Part shown: positions 40,646-60,476 of the stretch, piece by piece
Layout: every line of letters begins with the position of its first letter
Numbering within the stretch: the stretch's first letter is position 1
Notes under the pieces: generated by a model
What the model saw: only the letters and a program-made list of their open reading frames with translations
What the model was told of the DNA's origin: nothing
Database searches by the model: none
DNA from: Portunus trituberculatus
Lineage: Eukaryota > Arthropoda > Malacostraca > Decapoda > Portunidae
Direction of reading: 5' to 3'
Assembly: GCF_017591435.1 (NCBI RefSeq)
Contig: NC_059258.1
Location: 3,936,071-4,000,070 of the forward strand
Length of the DNA: 64,000 bases
Position numbers and translations under genes: made by a program

Positions 40646-41943
40646 TTTTATGGTGAGAAGCAAAAGGTTCACCCCTCAACACCCAACACGCTCCTGTTAC
40701 ACCCCAAGAGTCACCATCAACTTAGAGGAAGGAGGAATAAAAATGCAAACACACACACACACATTCCAACCTCATGATTTTAATAAGGAAAACTAGAGAC
40801 ACAGTAAAAAGAATACAAAAATATTGCCACCACACCTGAACCAGTTTGAACACTACACCTGAAGGCTCTACACACCTGCCTGCCCCTTAACACACCTACC
40901 ACCACTACCACCACCACCACCACCACCACCACCACACTGCCTCACTCAACCTAACTTTGTGACCTTCCCAACACACACCAGGGGATAATTTGTTTTACGT
41001 TTTTTTTACATTTGAGGTTCAATTTCCATATTTTAATATTTGTACTTTAATTTCAATATTTATGCTTTGAATTTCCATAACTGCTTTTATTTCATTTTCA
41101 TTTTTGTTTCAATTTCCATATTTTTGTGTTTCAGTTTCCATATTCTTGCTTTGATTTACTTTTTTGTTGTTTTAATTTCCATGTTTTGTTGCTTTGATTT
41201 CCATTTTTCTGTTTCAATTCATATTTTGTGCTTCAATTTTCCATGATTTTGCTTTGATTTACTTGTTTGTTGTTTTGATTTCCATGATTTGATACTTCAA
41301 TTTTCCATGTTTCTGTTTTGGTTTCCATGTTTGTTGCTTCTATTTCCATGTTTCTGCTTTGATTTCCTTGCTTCTGTTTATGATTTCCATGTTGTCTTGT
41401 TTTTTCCACATTGTTTCCCTTTCAAGCACACACACAAGTACAGTGACATGCAGCGGTTTGGTGTGGTGTGGTGTGGCATCAGTATTTAAAGTAACATTGC
41501 TAAACAAGAGAAGTGGAAAGCCAGAATAGCATCTTAGAGCTCTTTAACTGAAGCTCTTACTCAACAAAGATTTAAAAGTAAGTAAAATATCAGTTTATCA
41601 ATATTACACAAATCACACCAAAATTATACCATCCCAGGAAACACAACTAATAGCTTTGTGAACAGAAGGAAAGATAAACAATGGAGATGAGATTCTGGTG
41701 TACAGTTGCAGCCATAAGTGTTGTAATGTGCCTTTCTCTTCTATTGCTGTGTGCTTTTTTAGCCTCCTGTTGTGTGCTGTGGCAAGCCTTCACTCCCCAG
41801 GGTTTGTGAGGGGCCAGGCAGCACAGCACAAGACTCAGGCTCATATTCTGAAAAACCTCCACACTGCACCTACACTATTTTCAAAGGGCTCTAGTTGAAG
41901 CGATACAGGTTTTTAAGGATGTTTCTGTGATCCTACTGACATG
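40646..41943. other. Intergenic, no gene seen
   Basis: Contains (CCA)n at 40897-40936 and a T/A-rich stretch at 41000-41400 in which 'tttcaatttccatattttg'-like 24-30 bp motifs recur as a degenerate minisatellite. No convincing gene. Confidence 0.5.
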
Positions 41944-41947
41944 TTAA

Positions 41948-42140
41948 CCGCTTCAATACTATGACGCATTTCCATAATCATTCTGCTTACTATTTATTTA
42001 TGCTTACTATATAGCTTCAGAAACTTAGGTGGGATTTAAAATAGTGAAGACTTTGACCATTAATCTTCTGACTTCCTAATGTCAATAAAATGGTCTAATC
42101 GTACACAAGTCTCAAGGTAGAAATCTGTCCCAGTATTGAA
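41948..42140. mobile_element. Decayed TTAA-type MITE related to 47401-47605
   Basis: It starts after TTAA (41944-41947) with 'ccgcttcaatactatgacgc' and ends near 'gtcccagtattgaag'. The interior 'aaaatagtgaagactttgac' matches the element at 47401-47605. The right TTAA is lost. Confidence 0.6.
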
Positions 42141-42836
42141 GTTTTCTGCATTATCAACAGGAGAAATACTCTTTAAAACTTGGCTAATCACCTCTGTGGT
42201 CTTTGAAAATGGTTGCAGTAAGAGGTGAAAGTGTTTTGGAATATGTCACTTACAGATGAGAATAGTTAAATTAATTGAAAAATACGTATGAACAAACTTT
42301 TGGCCATAGCTGTGCAAATGACCAAAAAAAAGGAGAGGTTTGTGTTGAAGACTTGGCAAATAGTCCCTACACTGGAAGATGAGGAGACAAGACACGATTG
42401 CAGTTTAAACATAAGAAAAGGAACAAGATAGAGATTCGTTAAGTTGTCTCTGTCTTATGCAGCAGTGACAGACAGACAGACGGGCATACAGGCAGGCCGG
42501 CAGACAGGCAAGGTACTCCCTCCAACACTAACCATATATAGAATTTGCATATTTAACCTCCTTTCCATTATTTGTGTATATAAATATGCTATGTCACCAT
42601 TACTTGGCTTGTGCATCTTGTCAAACAGCTACTTTCTTCCCTCAGTACGTCTAGATAGTGTGTCGTGTGGCAGTCACCGGGCCAGGCAGGGACAGGAGGC
42701 AGAGGGACACTATAATGCTCTTATTTTTTTTTTCTTTTCTTTTCTTTTTCTAAATACGCTAACAGTGTATTTAGACTAATGTTTTAATTGGCTAACTGTA
42801 TTTCCACCGAGACTTTTACTTTTGGTTTTTCTTTTT

Positions 42837-43300
42837 AAGTAAGAGGGGGGAAAGTGGCCAAGGGCAATAAAAACATTAAACAAAAAGGCCCACAGAGATG
42901 CCTGGCCCCGAGCAGGGTCAAGAGAGTTAGCCAAAAGAATGGGGTAAATGTCTAAAAACTTCCCTCTTCAATGAGTTCAGGTCATAGGGAGCTGGAAACA
43001 CAGAAGCAGGCAGGGAGTTCCAGAGTGTTTTGCCTTCATACTTCCTCCTGTCTCTGAATATTGTAAGGCTGATTGATGCTGTTTCACATCCTTCCCTCTT
43101 GTCTCTGAAATGTGTGGCTAATTGATGTTATTATTTTCATTTGGTCAATCCAGCACCTTATATTCAAGTTTGAAGACATTTATCCCATTCTTTTGGCTAA
43201 CTCTCAGAACTGCACAGAGACTGGCATTTAAGTTGGCATTTTTATATAGTCATTTTAGTGCCCTTGGTCAGATTCTTCTCATATATATATATAAAAAAAA
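42837..43300. mobile_element. Two LINE 3'-end fragments in inverted orientation
   Basis: The minus-strand fragment (about 43060-42837) reads WNSLPA-like terminal codons and then the same 3' UTR ('cccttggcc') seen in LINEs D and E. A plus-strand fragment at about 43150-43300 shares 'cccattcttttggctaactctc' with it and ends in (TA)n plus an A run. Both are heavily truncated. Confidence 0.6.
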
Positions 43301-43606
43301 AAAAAAAGACTTGCTGAGAGTCTAACTAGCTTTACACATAACAAAACCAATTAGAATGTTAATCCAAATACAGTGTTAGTTTGGACAAATATTGTGAGTT
43401 TGGCAGTGTCTGTGTGTATGAGTGTCCTGACCTGCCCTGCCTCATAGCCACACCTCACAATACCGTACCTTAACCACAGAACATGTATTGGTGATGTGAG
43501 AGTGAGTGAGTGAGTGAACGAACAACAATGAGTGAGAGAGAGTGTATGTGAGTGAGATATAAGTTAGCTACGAGTGACTTACAACCTTCGCGAGTAACAA
43601 ATATTG

Positions 43607-43647
<41 letters not shown>

Positions 43648-43837
43648 AGTAAGGAAAGAGTGAGAAAGATACAAGAGAGAGATAGAGTAACAAATAAGAG
43701 GGAGAGAGAAAGAGAGAATCAAATATTGCACTAAAGAAAGACCAAAGACAGAAATACAAGTCAGTCAGGTATAACTACAACACCCACTGCCTGTCCTGCA
43801 ACACAACACCGTACCACCACCACCACCACCACCTCCC
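43301..43837. other. Downstream flank of ERp29, microsatellite-rich
   Basis: (GA)n at 43612-43645 and further GA-rich sequence to 43735, then (CAC)n at 43815-43832 immediately before the ERp29 stop codon. No clear poly(A) signal for ERp29 is seen on the minus strand. Confidence 0.5.
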
Positions 43838-44464
43838 TCACAACTCCTCATGAATGAAAGACTTGAGAATATTTAACCTTCCTTCCATCTCCTCCTTCTT
43901 CTCCTCAGTGATCTTGCCGGTCATCAGTCCCTCCACACGTGTCTTCTCCTGCTTCACAAACTTCCTGCCCTTCTCCATCACCTTCCGCATCACCTTCACG
44001 TAAGTCTCCGCTATCTTCCGATCCGACGGGCTCTTCAAAGTGTCCCAGGCATTCTCCGCGTCTCTCAGCAGTGACTTCTTCTCCGCTTGGTTCTCCGACA
44101 CCATGAACTTGTCTACTATCCTGTCAAACGTCTCCAAACACCCCTCAAGGCCGATGTAAACCTGAGAGTTCTTCCGGATAAATTTCTTCAGTTCCTCGTT
44201 CTTGAATTCGCCCTCAAACACGATTGGCTTGTCACGGCCATCCACAAACAACATCACCTTCGGAAACTCCTCCTTCTTCACCCCAAAACGCTCAGCCAAG
44301 TCCATGTTCTCCATGTCACCGTAATCCTTCACCCCAACCTCCGCCACCAGCAGCTCCGGTGACCCCCGCCCTGCCGCGGACAGCTTGGTGAACTCCTGGT
44401 GCTTCTTGCCATATGGGTACGACACGTCAAACTTCACCAGCGCTGCGTGGAACTTTGGTATGAT
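43838..44464 (-). CDS. ERp29: ERp29 exon 2 (thioredoxin-like and C-terminal domains)
   Basis: Acceptor ctctccacag, 627 nt including the TGA stop. It starts IIPKFHAALVKFD and ends SFIHEEL. Confidence 0.95.
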   Translation of the reverse strand: MIPKFHAALVKFDVSYPYGKKHQEFTKLSAAGRGSPELLVAEVGVKDYGDMENMDLAERFGVKKEEFPKVMLFVDGRDKPIVFEGEFKNEELKKFIRKNSQVYIGLEGCLETFDRIVDKFMVSENQAEKKSLLRDAENAWDTLKSPSDRKIAETYVKVMRKVMEKGRKFVKQEKTRVEGLMTGKITEEKKEEMEGRLNILKSFIHEEL

Positions 44465-45971
44465 CTGTGGAGAGTTAGGTTAGGTTAAGTGTGTGTTTTA
44501 AGTTTAAGTGTGTGTGTGTGTGTGTTGATAAGCATCTATTCTCTTTATTTGCTTGTTTCACTTATGTATTTTGTTTATCTTTATTTCTTTACTTTCTTAT
44601 TTTATTTATTTTCAAGGCTATGTCAATTAGGTAATAGTTTGAGTGCTTTTCATTTTCTCAGGCTGCTTTTTATTGTATGTAGAGAGTAATGGACTAATGG
44701 GGGTGATGGTATTGTAGTAATAGTGGTGGTGGTGGTGGTGGTGGATAGCAGTTGTAACAGTAAAAGTATATTCCATATGCTTTCCTTTAACATTTGTAAG
44801 CAAAAAAAAATTTATTTGCCTCATTAAAAATACCTTACAGCTACCCCAAACTTAACAACTGCCATTACTACCAAACAGTTCCAATTTAAATAACCAACTC
44901 CACTTGAAAGGCAAATTAATACACTACAAATGACCTAAGTTAGGTTGTTTTAACTTCACACATTGACAAGTTACGAGCAAAGAGGTTCAGTTAGTTTATA
45001 AGAATTATCTTATTGCTCTTAATTAGCAGACACCTAACATTAATATGAAACAATTTCGTTTATAATAAATTACACCATTTTAAAGGCCATTTTATATAGT
45101 ACAAATAACCCCAGTTTGGTATTTCTGTCCACATGTATTGATGAATTATATGCTGAAAAGGTTTGATCACCTCATCTAAATGTCTTCATGGACTTCAAAA
45201 ATTACTTCCTCACATTGATACCAGACCCTTCCCATCCCAATAAACTAGGTCACTGAAAAGATCCCTTCACAAACTACCAATTACAATAGTTTGATTCTTC
45301 TAATTACCCGTGGCAATGCGCTATGAGCGATAACGTTCAATCACCTATCAGATTTTTCTTAGAGCTCAGAGTTAACGACCTCCTCACATTAATACAAAAA
45401 CACTATGATAATAACGGAATACGTGACTAAAAAGCCCACCTCATATACTACTATTTGCTCGCGTGTGACTCTTCTAATTACCCGCGTTATTGAGTAACAA
45501 GTGAAAATGTTTAATCACCTTATCAAAATTCCCTTGTACCGCTGAGCTAACGACCCTCTAGCATTAATTCAAAACACTTTCAACTCTAACAAACTATATC
45601 ACTGGAAAGACCATTTCATATACCACCAACTGATTGCGTTTGACTTTTCTAACTACTTACATTATTGAGTTACAAGAAAAAATGTTACATCACCTAATCA
45701 AAATTCCCTTGTACCGCTCAGCTAACGACCCTCTAGCATTAATATAAAGACACTTTTAATTCTAACACACTATATCACTGGAAAGAACATTTAATATACT
45801 ACAAACGACCTAAATTTGACACGCGCTAACGAATTACAAGCAAAAAGGATAAATCACCTTGTCAAAAGTCCAGGCGTCAAGAGGTGTACAACCTTTAGCA
45901 TTGATAGCCCCTGCAGCGCCCGCCACGACCAGCAGCACGCCCACCACGCCCACGACGGCCTTCTGACACAT
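43838..45971 (-). CDS. ERp29: ERp29 / Windbeutel, ER-resident thioredoxin-fold chaperone
   Basis: Exons 45971-45858 and 44464-43838 join in phase 0 to give 246 residues (vertebrate ERp29 is about 260). Residues 1-22 form a signal peptide with a Val/Gly/Ala core. Residues 23-135 are the redox-inactive thioredoxin-like domain, with VKFDVSYPYG at 48-57 and no CXXC. The linker Cys147 in GLEGCLETFD matches the single conserved cysteine of the family. The all-helical C-terminal domain (150-242) includes RLNILKSFI, and the protein ends HEEL, a KDEL-class retrieval signal. Known for the family: it forms a dimer that assists secretory cargo; fly Windbeutel is needed for Pipe transport. Cys26 near the mature N-terminus is extra. 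Identification is secure. Confidence 0.95.
44850..45905 (-). repeat. Degenerate tandem repeat, about 175-bp period, in the ERp29 intron and overlapping exon 1
   Basis: On the plus strand, 'atcacct..atcaaaattccc' followed about 30 bases later by 'acgaccctctagcattaat' recurs with landmark 'cattaat' near 45035, 45211, 45386, 45560 and 45736. A related copy at 45852-45905 is the 3' end of exon 1 with its donor. Copies 45480-45745 are about 85-90% identical; older ones are weaker. Confidence 0.75.
45858..45971 (-). CDS. ERp29: ERp29 exon 1 (signal peptide)
   Basis: ATG at 45971-45969, then a hydrophobic core (VVGVVGVLLVVAGAAGA) and the start of the mature protein (CTPLDAWTFDK). Donor AAG|GTGATT, phase 0. 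The last 48 bases resemble the intron repeat units. Confidence 0.92.
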
Positions 45972-46878
45972 GATTACGGGTGGAGAGGGGCGAGAGGAAG
46001 GGGTGGTAAAGGTGTGGGCGTGGGTGGAAGACGGGGAGAGCAGCTGGGGATGAGTACTGGGAGGAAGAAGGGAAGATGGTCGGACTTGCTTGCTTCCGTG
46101 TGGTCGTCTGCAGGCCGGGCAAGTTAGAATGAGATTGAGAGAGTGAGAGTGAGGGTGTGAGGGAGAGGAGAGGAAGAGAGAGGGGAATGCATGTAAGGAA
46201 TGAGATTACTGTTTGCTGGATTGATTGGATAAAAGAGAGTATGTTGTATAAGAAGTGTGTGTGCGTGTGTCAAGTTGAGAGAGAGAGAGAGAGAGAGAGA
46301 GAATGTATACTTCATTGAGATTTGATGAGGTTTTAGTTATTAATGTAGTCCGACTGAAGATACATATAGCCAATCAGAGAGAGAGGGGACACTGACATTT
46401 CATTTTGTGTGGGGATCGATTTCAATAAGACAAAATGTAAGTTGGGATGAATTAATAAGTTGGTCTGAGTGAGTTAAATGGCAAAATGGCAATATATCTT
46501 TACTTGTTCTTTTGATTTTCCTTGTGACATTTAGCGCAGCATTACGATAGTCTTAAATGAATGCTTTGATTATGTGTGACTTGCATTAACCCCCACCCCC
46601 TCTCTCTCTCAGATGCCGGCTTGAGAAGTTTCTGGTCAAGCAACATCATCATCATCATCAGCAGCAGCCTCCAGCATCCACCACCATCATCATCAGCATG
46701 TTTTTTTTTTTTTTTTTCCGACAAATAAACAGGTATTGTGGTATTTTGTTGCATTGTCTGCTTGTAATTTTATCTAAATGTTTCATGAATTGTACACGCT
46801 GTTGAATACTTCCTTTCTTTTTTTCTCTCTCCTTTAATTTTGTGTTCGCTTCCTGTATTTGCTATTTATAGAAGGCAT

Positions 46879-46922
<44 letters not shown>

Positions 46923-46975
46923 TTACCTAGAGGAAGAGAAAGGGGACAGGTGACTCAACAAGGGGGAAACGGAGT

Positions 46976-47016
<41 letters not shown>

Positions 47017-47064
47017 ATTTACCTAGAGGAAGAGAAAGGGGACAGGTGACTCAACAAGGGGGAA

Positions 47065-47133
<69 letters not shown>

Positions 47134-47396
47134 CAGTCAATCATTCATGGCATGCAAGATAACACACACACACAGAGCTCCACGTGGCATTCCTTGGGTC
47201 AGCATACGTGGCTAGTGAAATATTGAGTAACTGTGTATTGATTACGTGACTGCCGTGTTGAAAGGGCGTCTGCTTGACCTATGAGAGAGAGAGAGAGAGA
47301 GAGAGAAACTATATGATTAAAGAATCCATAATTATATATATTTTTGTACTATGTAAGAAAACTAGCTACGTAATTCTCTCTCTCTCTCTCTCCAGC
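45972..47396. other. ERp29 upstream flank and intergenic DNA, no further gene seen
   Basis: 45980-46110 is moderately GC-rich and probably holds the ERp29 promoter/5' UTR. Then come (GA)n at 46278-46302 and an imperfect (CAT)n tract at 46646-46698 followed by a T run. Confidence 0.5.
46910..47075. repeat. 64-bp duplicated block bracketed by (GA)n
   Basis: 'tttacctagaggaagagaaa' with its downstream 'caagggggaaacgga' occurs at 46922-46974 and 47019-47070, each copy flanked by (GA)n runs. GA tracts sit at 46880-46918, 46979-47013 and 47068-47131. Confidence 0.9.
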
Positions 47397-47400
47397 TTAA

Positions 47401-47605
47401 CCCCTTCAGTACCATGTCCCGTCTTTATATTCATTCATGTTACTATTAGCTGATTTTATACAGCTTCAAAATCTCATGATGGATTAAAATAGTGAAGATT
47501 CTGGGCCATCAACCTTCTGACCTCCATAGACCCTTGCTAGTGTAGGTAAAACCGTCTAATCATACACAAAACTCATGGTAAAAATACGTCCCAGTACTGA
47601 AAGGG
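47401..47605. mobile_element. piggyBac-like MITE (205 bp) flanked by TTAA
   Basis: The left end CCCCTTCAGTACCATG and the right end CAGTACTGAAAGGG are inverted copies. TTAA at 47397-47400 and 47606-47609. Related decayed copies lie at 41948-42140 and within 58990-59200. Confidence 0.8.
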
Positions 47606-49381
47606 TTAAGCAAACCGTACAGACATACAACTAAACACAAATACAAAGATAAGACAACCACCCATGCAGAAATACAGAAACAAAATAAATATAAATAAAC
47701 AAAAAATAATAATAGGTATCAATAAGTCCATAAATTAATCTTTTTTTTCAATATATTTTTAAATCTTTTATTCTTACATTAAATAAAAAAAAGAAGATTG
47801 AAAGCGTCAGGCAGTCACAGCTATACATGTACAGATAGACACACAAAATACAAAGGCAAGTATGTTTTTGAGTGGTGTACCATACTGAGAATTTAAAAAT
47901 GGTCTGTTTACATATTTCTTTGCCAATTTATAATATGGCAAGTCAAAATGTCTGAAAATTTGTCCTCCCTCCCTCTCTCTCCAAGGCAAAGGGAAGCAAT
48001 GATAAATATGACATGAGAGAAAGCTGATTATAATGACACACACACAAACACACACACACACACACGTAAGGCAATGAGCTTTCAAAGGGCTTCTTCGTCT
48101 TCGTCTTCCTAAATAGAGTAAAAATCTTCCTCCTCCTCCTCCTCCTCTTCCTCTTCTCTTCCTCCTTGAACACTGAATAGAAAGAAGGCAACTTTTTTTT
48201 CCTTTTATTTCTTTTTTCTTCTTTCAACCTTCAGATTTTCTTCCTTCTTTCTTCTTTTCCTCCTCCTCTTCCTCTTCTTAATCTTCCTCCTTCTCCTCCT
48301 CCTCTTACATTTATGGGATGTCTTTTGTTCCTTATACTGAACTCCTTTCCTCCTCCTCCTCCTCCTCCTTAAAATAATAGGATGCCTTTTTCCTTTGCTT
48401 AACCTAACCACCACCACCACCACCACTTCCTCCTCCTCCTCCTCCTACTCCTCCTCTAGTGCCTTCTGCAGGATATCTTTAACCTTCCTTATCCTAAACT
48501 CCTCCACCTCCTCTTCCTTATCCTAGTCCTCCTCCTCTCTGTAATACTAGCTTTCCTTTTCCTTCTTATTCTCATTTATTTTTAGTTTTCCTTTCTTTTC
48601 TCTTTCCTCATTCCTTTTGCCTCCTTTTCTCCTTTATTCTTATCATTTTCCTTCACTTTCTTCCTTTTCTTTTTTTTCCCTTCCCTCCTTTTCTTCATTT
48701 CCTTAACTTTAAGCACCACATTCCTTCCTTCAGCACCAATACTACACCACTTTCCCCCTTCCTTCCTTCACTACATCACCTTATCCTTCTCTTCCTTCAC
48801 CAATCCTTCACTCTGTCACTCTCCCTTCCTTCACCAGTCCATCCTTCAGTCTATCATACTTCCCCTTCCTTCACCACCAGTCCATCCTTCACCAATCCTT
48901 CACTTTATCATCCTTTCCCTCCCTTCCTTCCTTCACTGTATCATCCATCCTTCTTTCCCTCCACCAGCAAACCATCCTTCCTGCATCCTACCCTTCTTTC
49001 ACTTCTTCTCCCCTCCTTCCCCCCCTTCCTTCACTTCTCCATTCCTCTTTCACTTTCCTCTATCCTACATTCTTCTTTCATTCCTCCTTCTCTCATCCCT
49101 TATTCCTTTCACTCCTTCCCTGTTCCTTCATTCCTCTTTCACTCCCCCTTCCACCTTCCTTCACTCCGCCAGCCCTCTTTCACTACTCCACTCCTCCTCC
49201 CCCCTTCCCTCACTCTTCTACCCCTCCCTTTTTCCTTCCTTCCCTCTTCCTTCACTTTTCCTTCCCTCCTTTCTCTTTCCTTCAGCCTTTCTTCACTCCT
49301 CCAGCCTTCCCTTTCTTCTTCCTTCCTCTTTCCTACACTCCAACCATTCCTTCTTCCTTCACTACTCCTTCCTCCATTCCT
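47606..49381. other. IPPK downstream flank, long pyrimidine-rich tract
   Basis: (CA)n at 48037-48065, (TCC/CTT)n islands at 48130-48450, then about 900 bases of C/T-rich sequence built from 'cttccttc' and 'tcctttcac' variants. No ORF is credible. The IPPK 3' UTR must lie here, but no clear AATAAA on the minus strand can be tied to it. Confidence 0.6.
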
Positions 49382-55329
<5,948 letters not shown>

Positions 55330-55331
55330 TT

Positions 55332-55409
55332 CTGCGGCGAGAGGGGGGTTAGTGTGATGGAGGAGGAGGAGGAGGAAAGAAGAAGAAGAAGAAGAAGAAG
55401 AAGAAGAAG

Positions 55410-55440
<31 letters not shown>

Positions 55441-56457
55441 GTCATAGAAATAATAATAATAATAATAACAATAATAATAATAATGTGAATATCTCTCTCT
55501 CTCTCTCTCTCTCATTAGTCCTGCCGTCTATTGATTCCCTCACAGCTAACATCTACAGCACAGGACACACACACACACACACACTGATCTGCATGGCACT
55601 ATTGATAAACACGTTCAAATGAAAGGCAAAATACTGTGATCTGAATATTGTAGTTTCGCAACACTTTCTAGCTGTATTGTTGGTCACACTCGTAACGTTA
55701 CACTGAAAATCACACACTTGAAGGAACAGATAAAGCCAACAAACACGTACAGTACACGATAAGGAAACACGAAAAAAAATAGATAAAAATTGTTATCTTT
55801 CATCACACAGTACTATATTATTTTATCCACAACGCTGCAATGACACACTAGCAAGGGCAGAGAGACACTTCACTACACAGTCTACTCTACACGACACATG
55901 ACACACGAGGCAACACGTGGACAGCGAAACACACACAAATATTGGCAGGTCATGAAACACAGTGACTTTTTGGCGGGGAATATCGTACGGTGCGCCAAAG
56001 TTATCGTTCGCGGATCAATGGGAACGCGTACCAGCATGTGTGTCTGGGGCTGTTTCTCTCCCCAGAGGCACCACGCGGCACTGTCAGGCACTAGGGCGGC
56101 GGGCAGAGTGCCTGTGTTCCCTGTCCAGCCACGTGCTTGGCCTGACAGGAGGCAGTGGGCGGTGGGATGACTTGATTTTGCTACACCGCCACCTGTCTTG
56201 CCCTCGCGCTGGTGGTTGCCTGATTGCTGCCACGTCTCCATTACATTATCTCGTCCAGCCTTCCTTCTGCCTTCTAATTACATCTGCGCTAACCTTCACT
56301 ACTCAATTACCGAGTTTCCTCATCGTTGCCGCGGGTATGGACGGTTTAGAGTGCTGTTAAGGGTCAAATAGCTGCCACACTGACGTACATCCGGCACCGC
56401 TCACGCCGCCGGGGAAAAAATACGATATTTAGTACTTTTTGCACCGCACTTTTGTAC
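55332..56457. other. Region 5' of IPPK first coding exon, probable intron
   Basis: (GAA)n at 55376-55438, (ATA)n, (CT)n at 55493-55513 and (CA)n, then unique sequence with short reading frames that show no protein family. Probably the intron separating an untranslated exon. Confidence 0.5.
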
Positions 56458-56570
56458 CTGAGAGTGTCGGCGCGGCGCGTGGTGCGTGGCGAGGGACGAG
56501 AGGGAGAGTTCCTGCACCACCAGCACCGCCGCCACCACCACCTGCCGCCCTTGGATCACTGTGGAATGAC
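56458..56570 (-). other. Possible untranslated first exon / promoter region of IPPK
   Basis: A CpG-rich stretch (56465-56500 carries many CG steps) ends on the minus strand with CTCAG|GTACAA at 56458. Joined to the acceptor at 55332 it would give a 5' UTR. Inference from base composition and splice-like sequence only. Confidence 0.3.
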
Positions 56571-58710
<2,140 letters not shown>

Positions 58711-59509
58711 TAGGGTTGCCATATTAACTACAAAAATTGCGGACATCTTCACTAACGCTTTATATAACATCAGAAAACATGTAAATAAATAATAAAAAAA
58801 AGCTCGATTTAATAACCTTTGCAGCAATAACAAGGTCACAAGGCACAAGGTCACAAACAAACAAGCAAACTGGCGCCTCTGTCAACCCTCGTCTTTTTTC
58901 AAGTCTGTTTGAATAATGAAGGTGAAATCACGCTGGTATTATGAGTTTTTTTTACGGTTCTAGTGACAGGTTAACAATATTTCTGCATTATTAAATTTCA
59001 GTACTAGGACGCATTTTTACCTTGAGATTTGTGTACCATTTGACCATTTTATTGACATTGGGAAGGGTCTATGGAGGGCAGAAGATTAATAGCCACAGTC
59101 TTCACTATTTTAATGCCCCACATAAGTTTCTGAAGCTGTATTAAATGATAGTAAGCAGAATGAGTATGGAAACGTTTCACGATAGTAAAGGGACTAAAGA
59201 CTAAAGACTGGCGCGCAACGTGAGACCAGCCATGCCACGAAGGGAAGGCTGGGAGGATGCAAACAATAGACCATACAAGACCCATACACATTAGTCTTGA
59301 GGCAAACCATCCCAAAGCAGCTGCCACCCGGTAAACCCTTCCACCCTCCCCTCCCCCACCCAGCCTATCGAAACATGACATACTTTTCTAAACAGTTATT
59401 GATGGAAGATGAAATTCCAGACATGAGAGTTGTCAAAATTACCCTCCATAGGCAGATTTATAGTGGATTCTTGACATGTCTGGGAAAATATAGACGTATG
59501 GCAACCCTG
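58711..59509. mobile_element. Mariner-like non-autonomous element (799 bp) with TA target site
   Basis: The left end TAGGGTTGCCATA and the right end TATGGCAACCCTG are inverted copies with one mismatch at the outermost base. TA flanks both sides (58709-58710 and 59510-59511), and (CTA/ACT)n microsatellite sequence lies on both outsides. No transposase remains. Its interior at about 58993-59192 is a reverse-oriented relative of the 47401-47605 MITE. Confidence 0.75.
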
Positions 59510-59511
59510 TA

Positions 59512-59515
59512 CTAT

Positions 59516-59546
<31 letters not shown>

Positions 59547-60383
59547 ACTGCTACTTTACTACTACTGCTACTACCACTTGGTCCACTTCTTTACTACTAC
59601 TATTACTACTTCTACTACTACTACTACTACTATGCTACTACTACTACTACTAACATACTAATACTACTAATACTATTATTGTTACTATTACTATTACAGC
59701 AACTACTACTACTACTACTACTGTACAACTTTAATAAAACTCACATAATAATTACCCCAAAATAATGACATCAACTTAATACGTTTAGTCACTCATAAAA
59801 TAAAAATAAAAAATGGTACTTCAATCGTTTTCTATGACATACACTCAATGATGAACTGAACCAGTTCAATAGACTTTGTATACCGCTTACATTTACATCA
59901 CTGTTGCTTCTCCTGTAGTGTTACCAGAGCATGTGATGAATCCAAAAGTGGTTTTGTGGCGGAGTTATCAATTTGTGCTGACTTACCGAGAGATGTGGTA
60001 GCATGCAGACTGACTGGTGGGGGTGGTGGTTGTGGTGGTGGTGGTCAGTCAGTCAGTGAGTCAGTGAGTGAGGCTGGTGGTGTGGTAACCCTGTCAATGA
60101 GAAGATTACAAAGGTTACAATAATATGCCGTGTGAGAGAAACATTTGTAACATTTGTAACATCAGAAACATTTAGTAACAGCTCTCACAGTTATACAAAT
60201 GGAACAACTACACACACAATATCTAGACTATAACATTGTAGTACATCTGTACATCTGTAACTTGTCTTGAGGAAACTGATCTTTGAAGCCAAAGTTAAAC
60301 TAATATTTATATATAATTAACAATAATGGAATAATAACAACAATAATAAAAATAATATTTATCAAAGTAATCAAAGGAATAAC

Positions 60384-60476
<93 letters not shown>

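Noticed and set aside
55882..56360. Overlapping short frames on both strands upstream of IPPK
   Set aside because: Three frames overlap the same bases and none shows a family motif. The region is better explained as an intron or promoter of IPPK.
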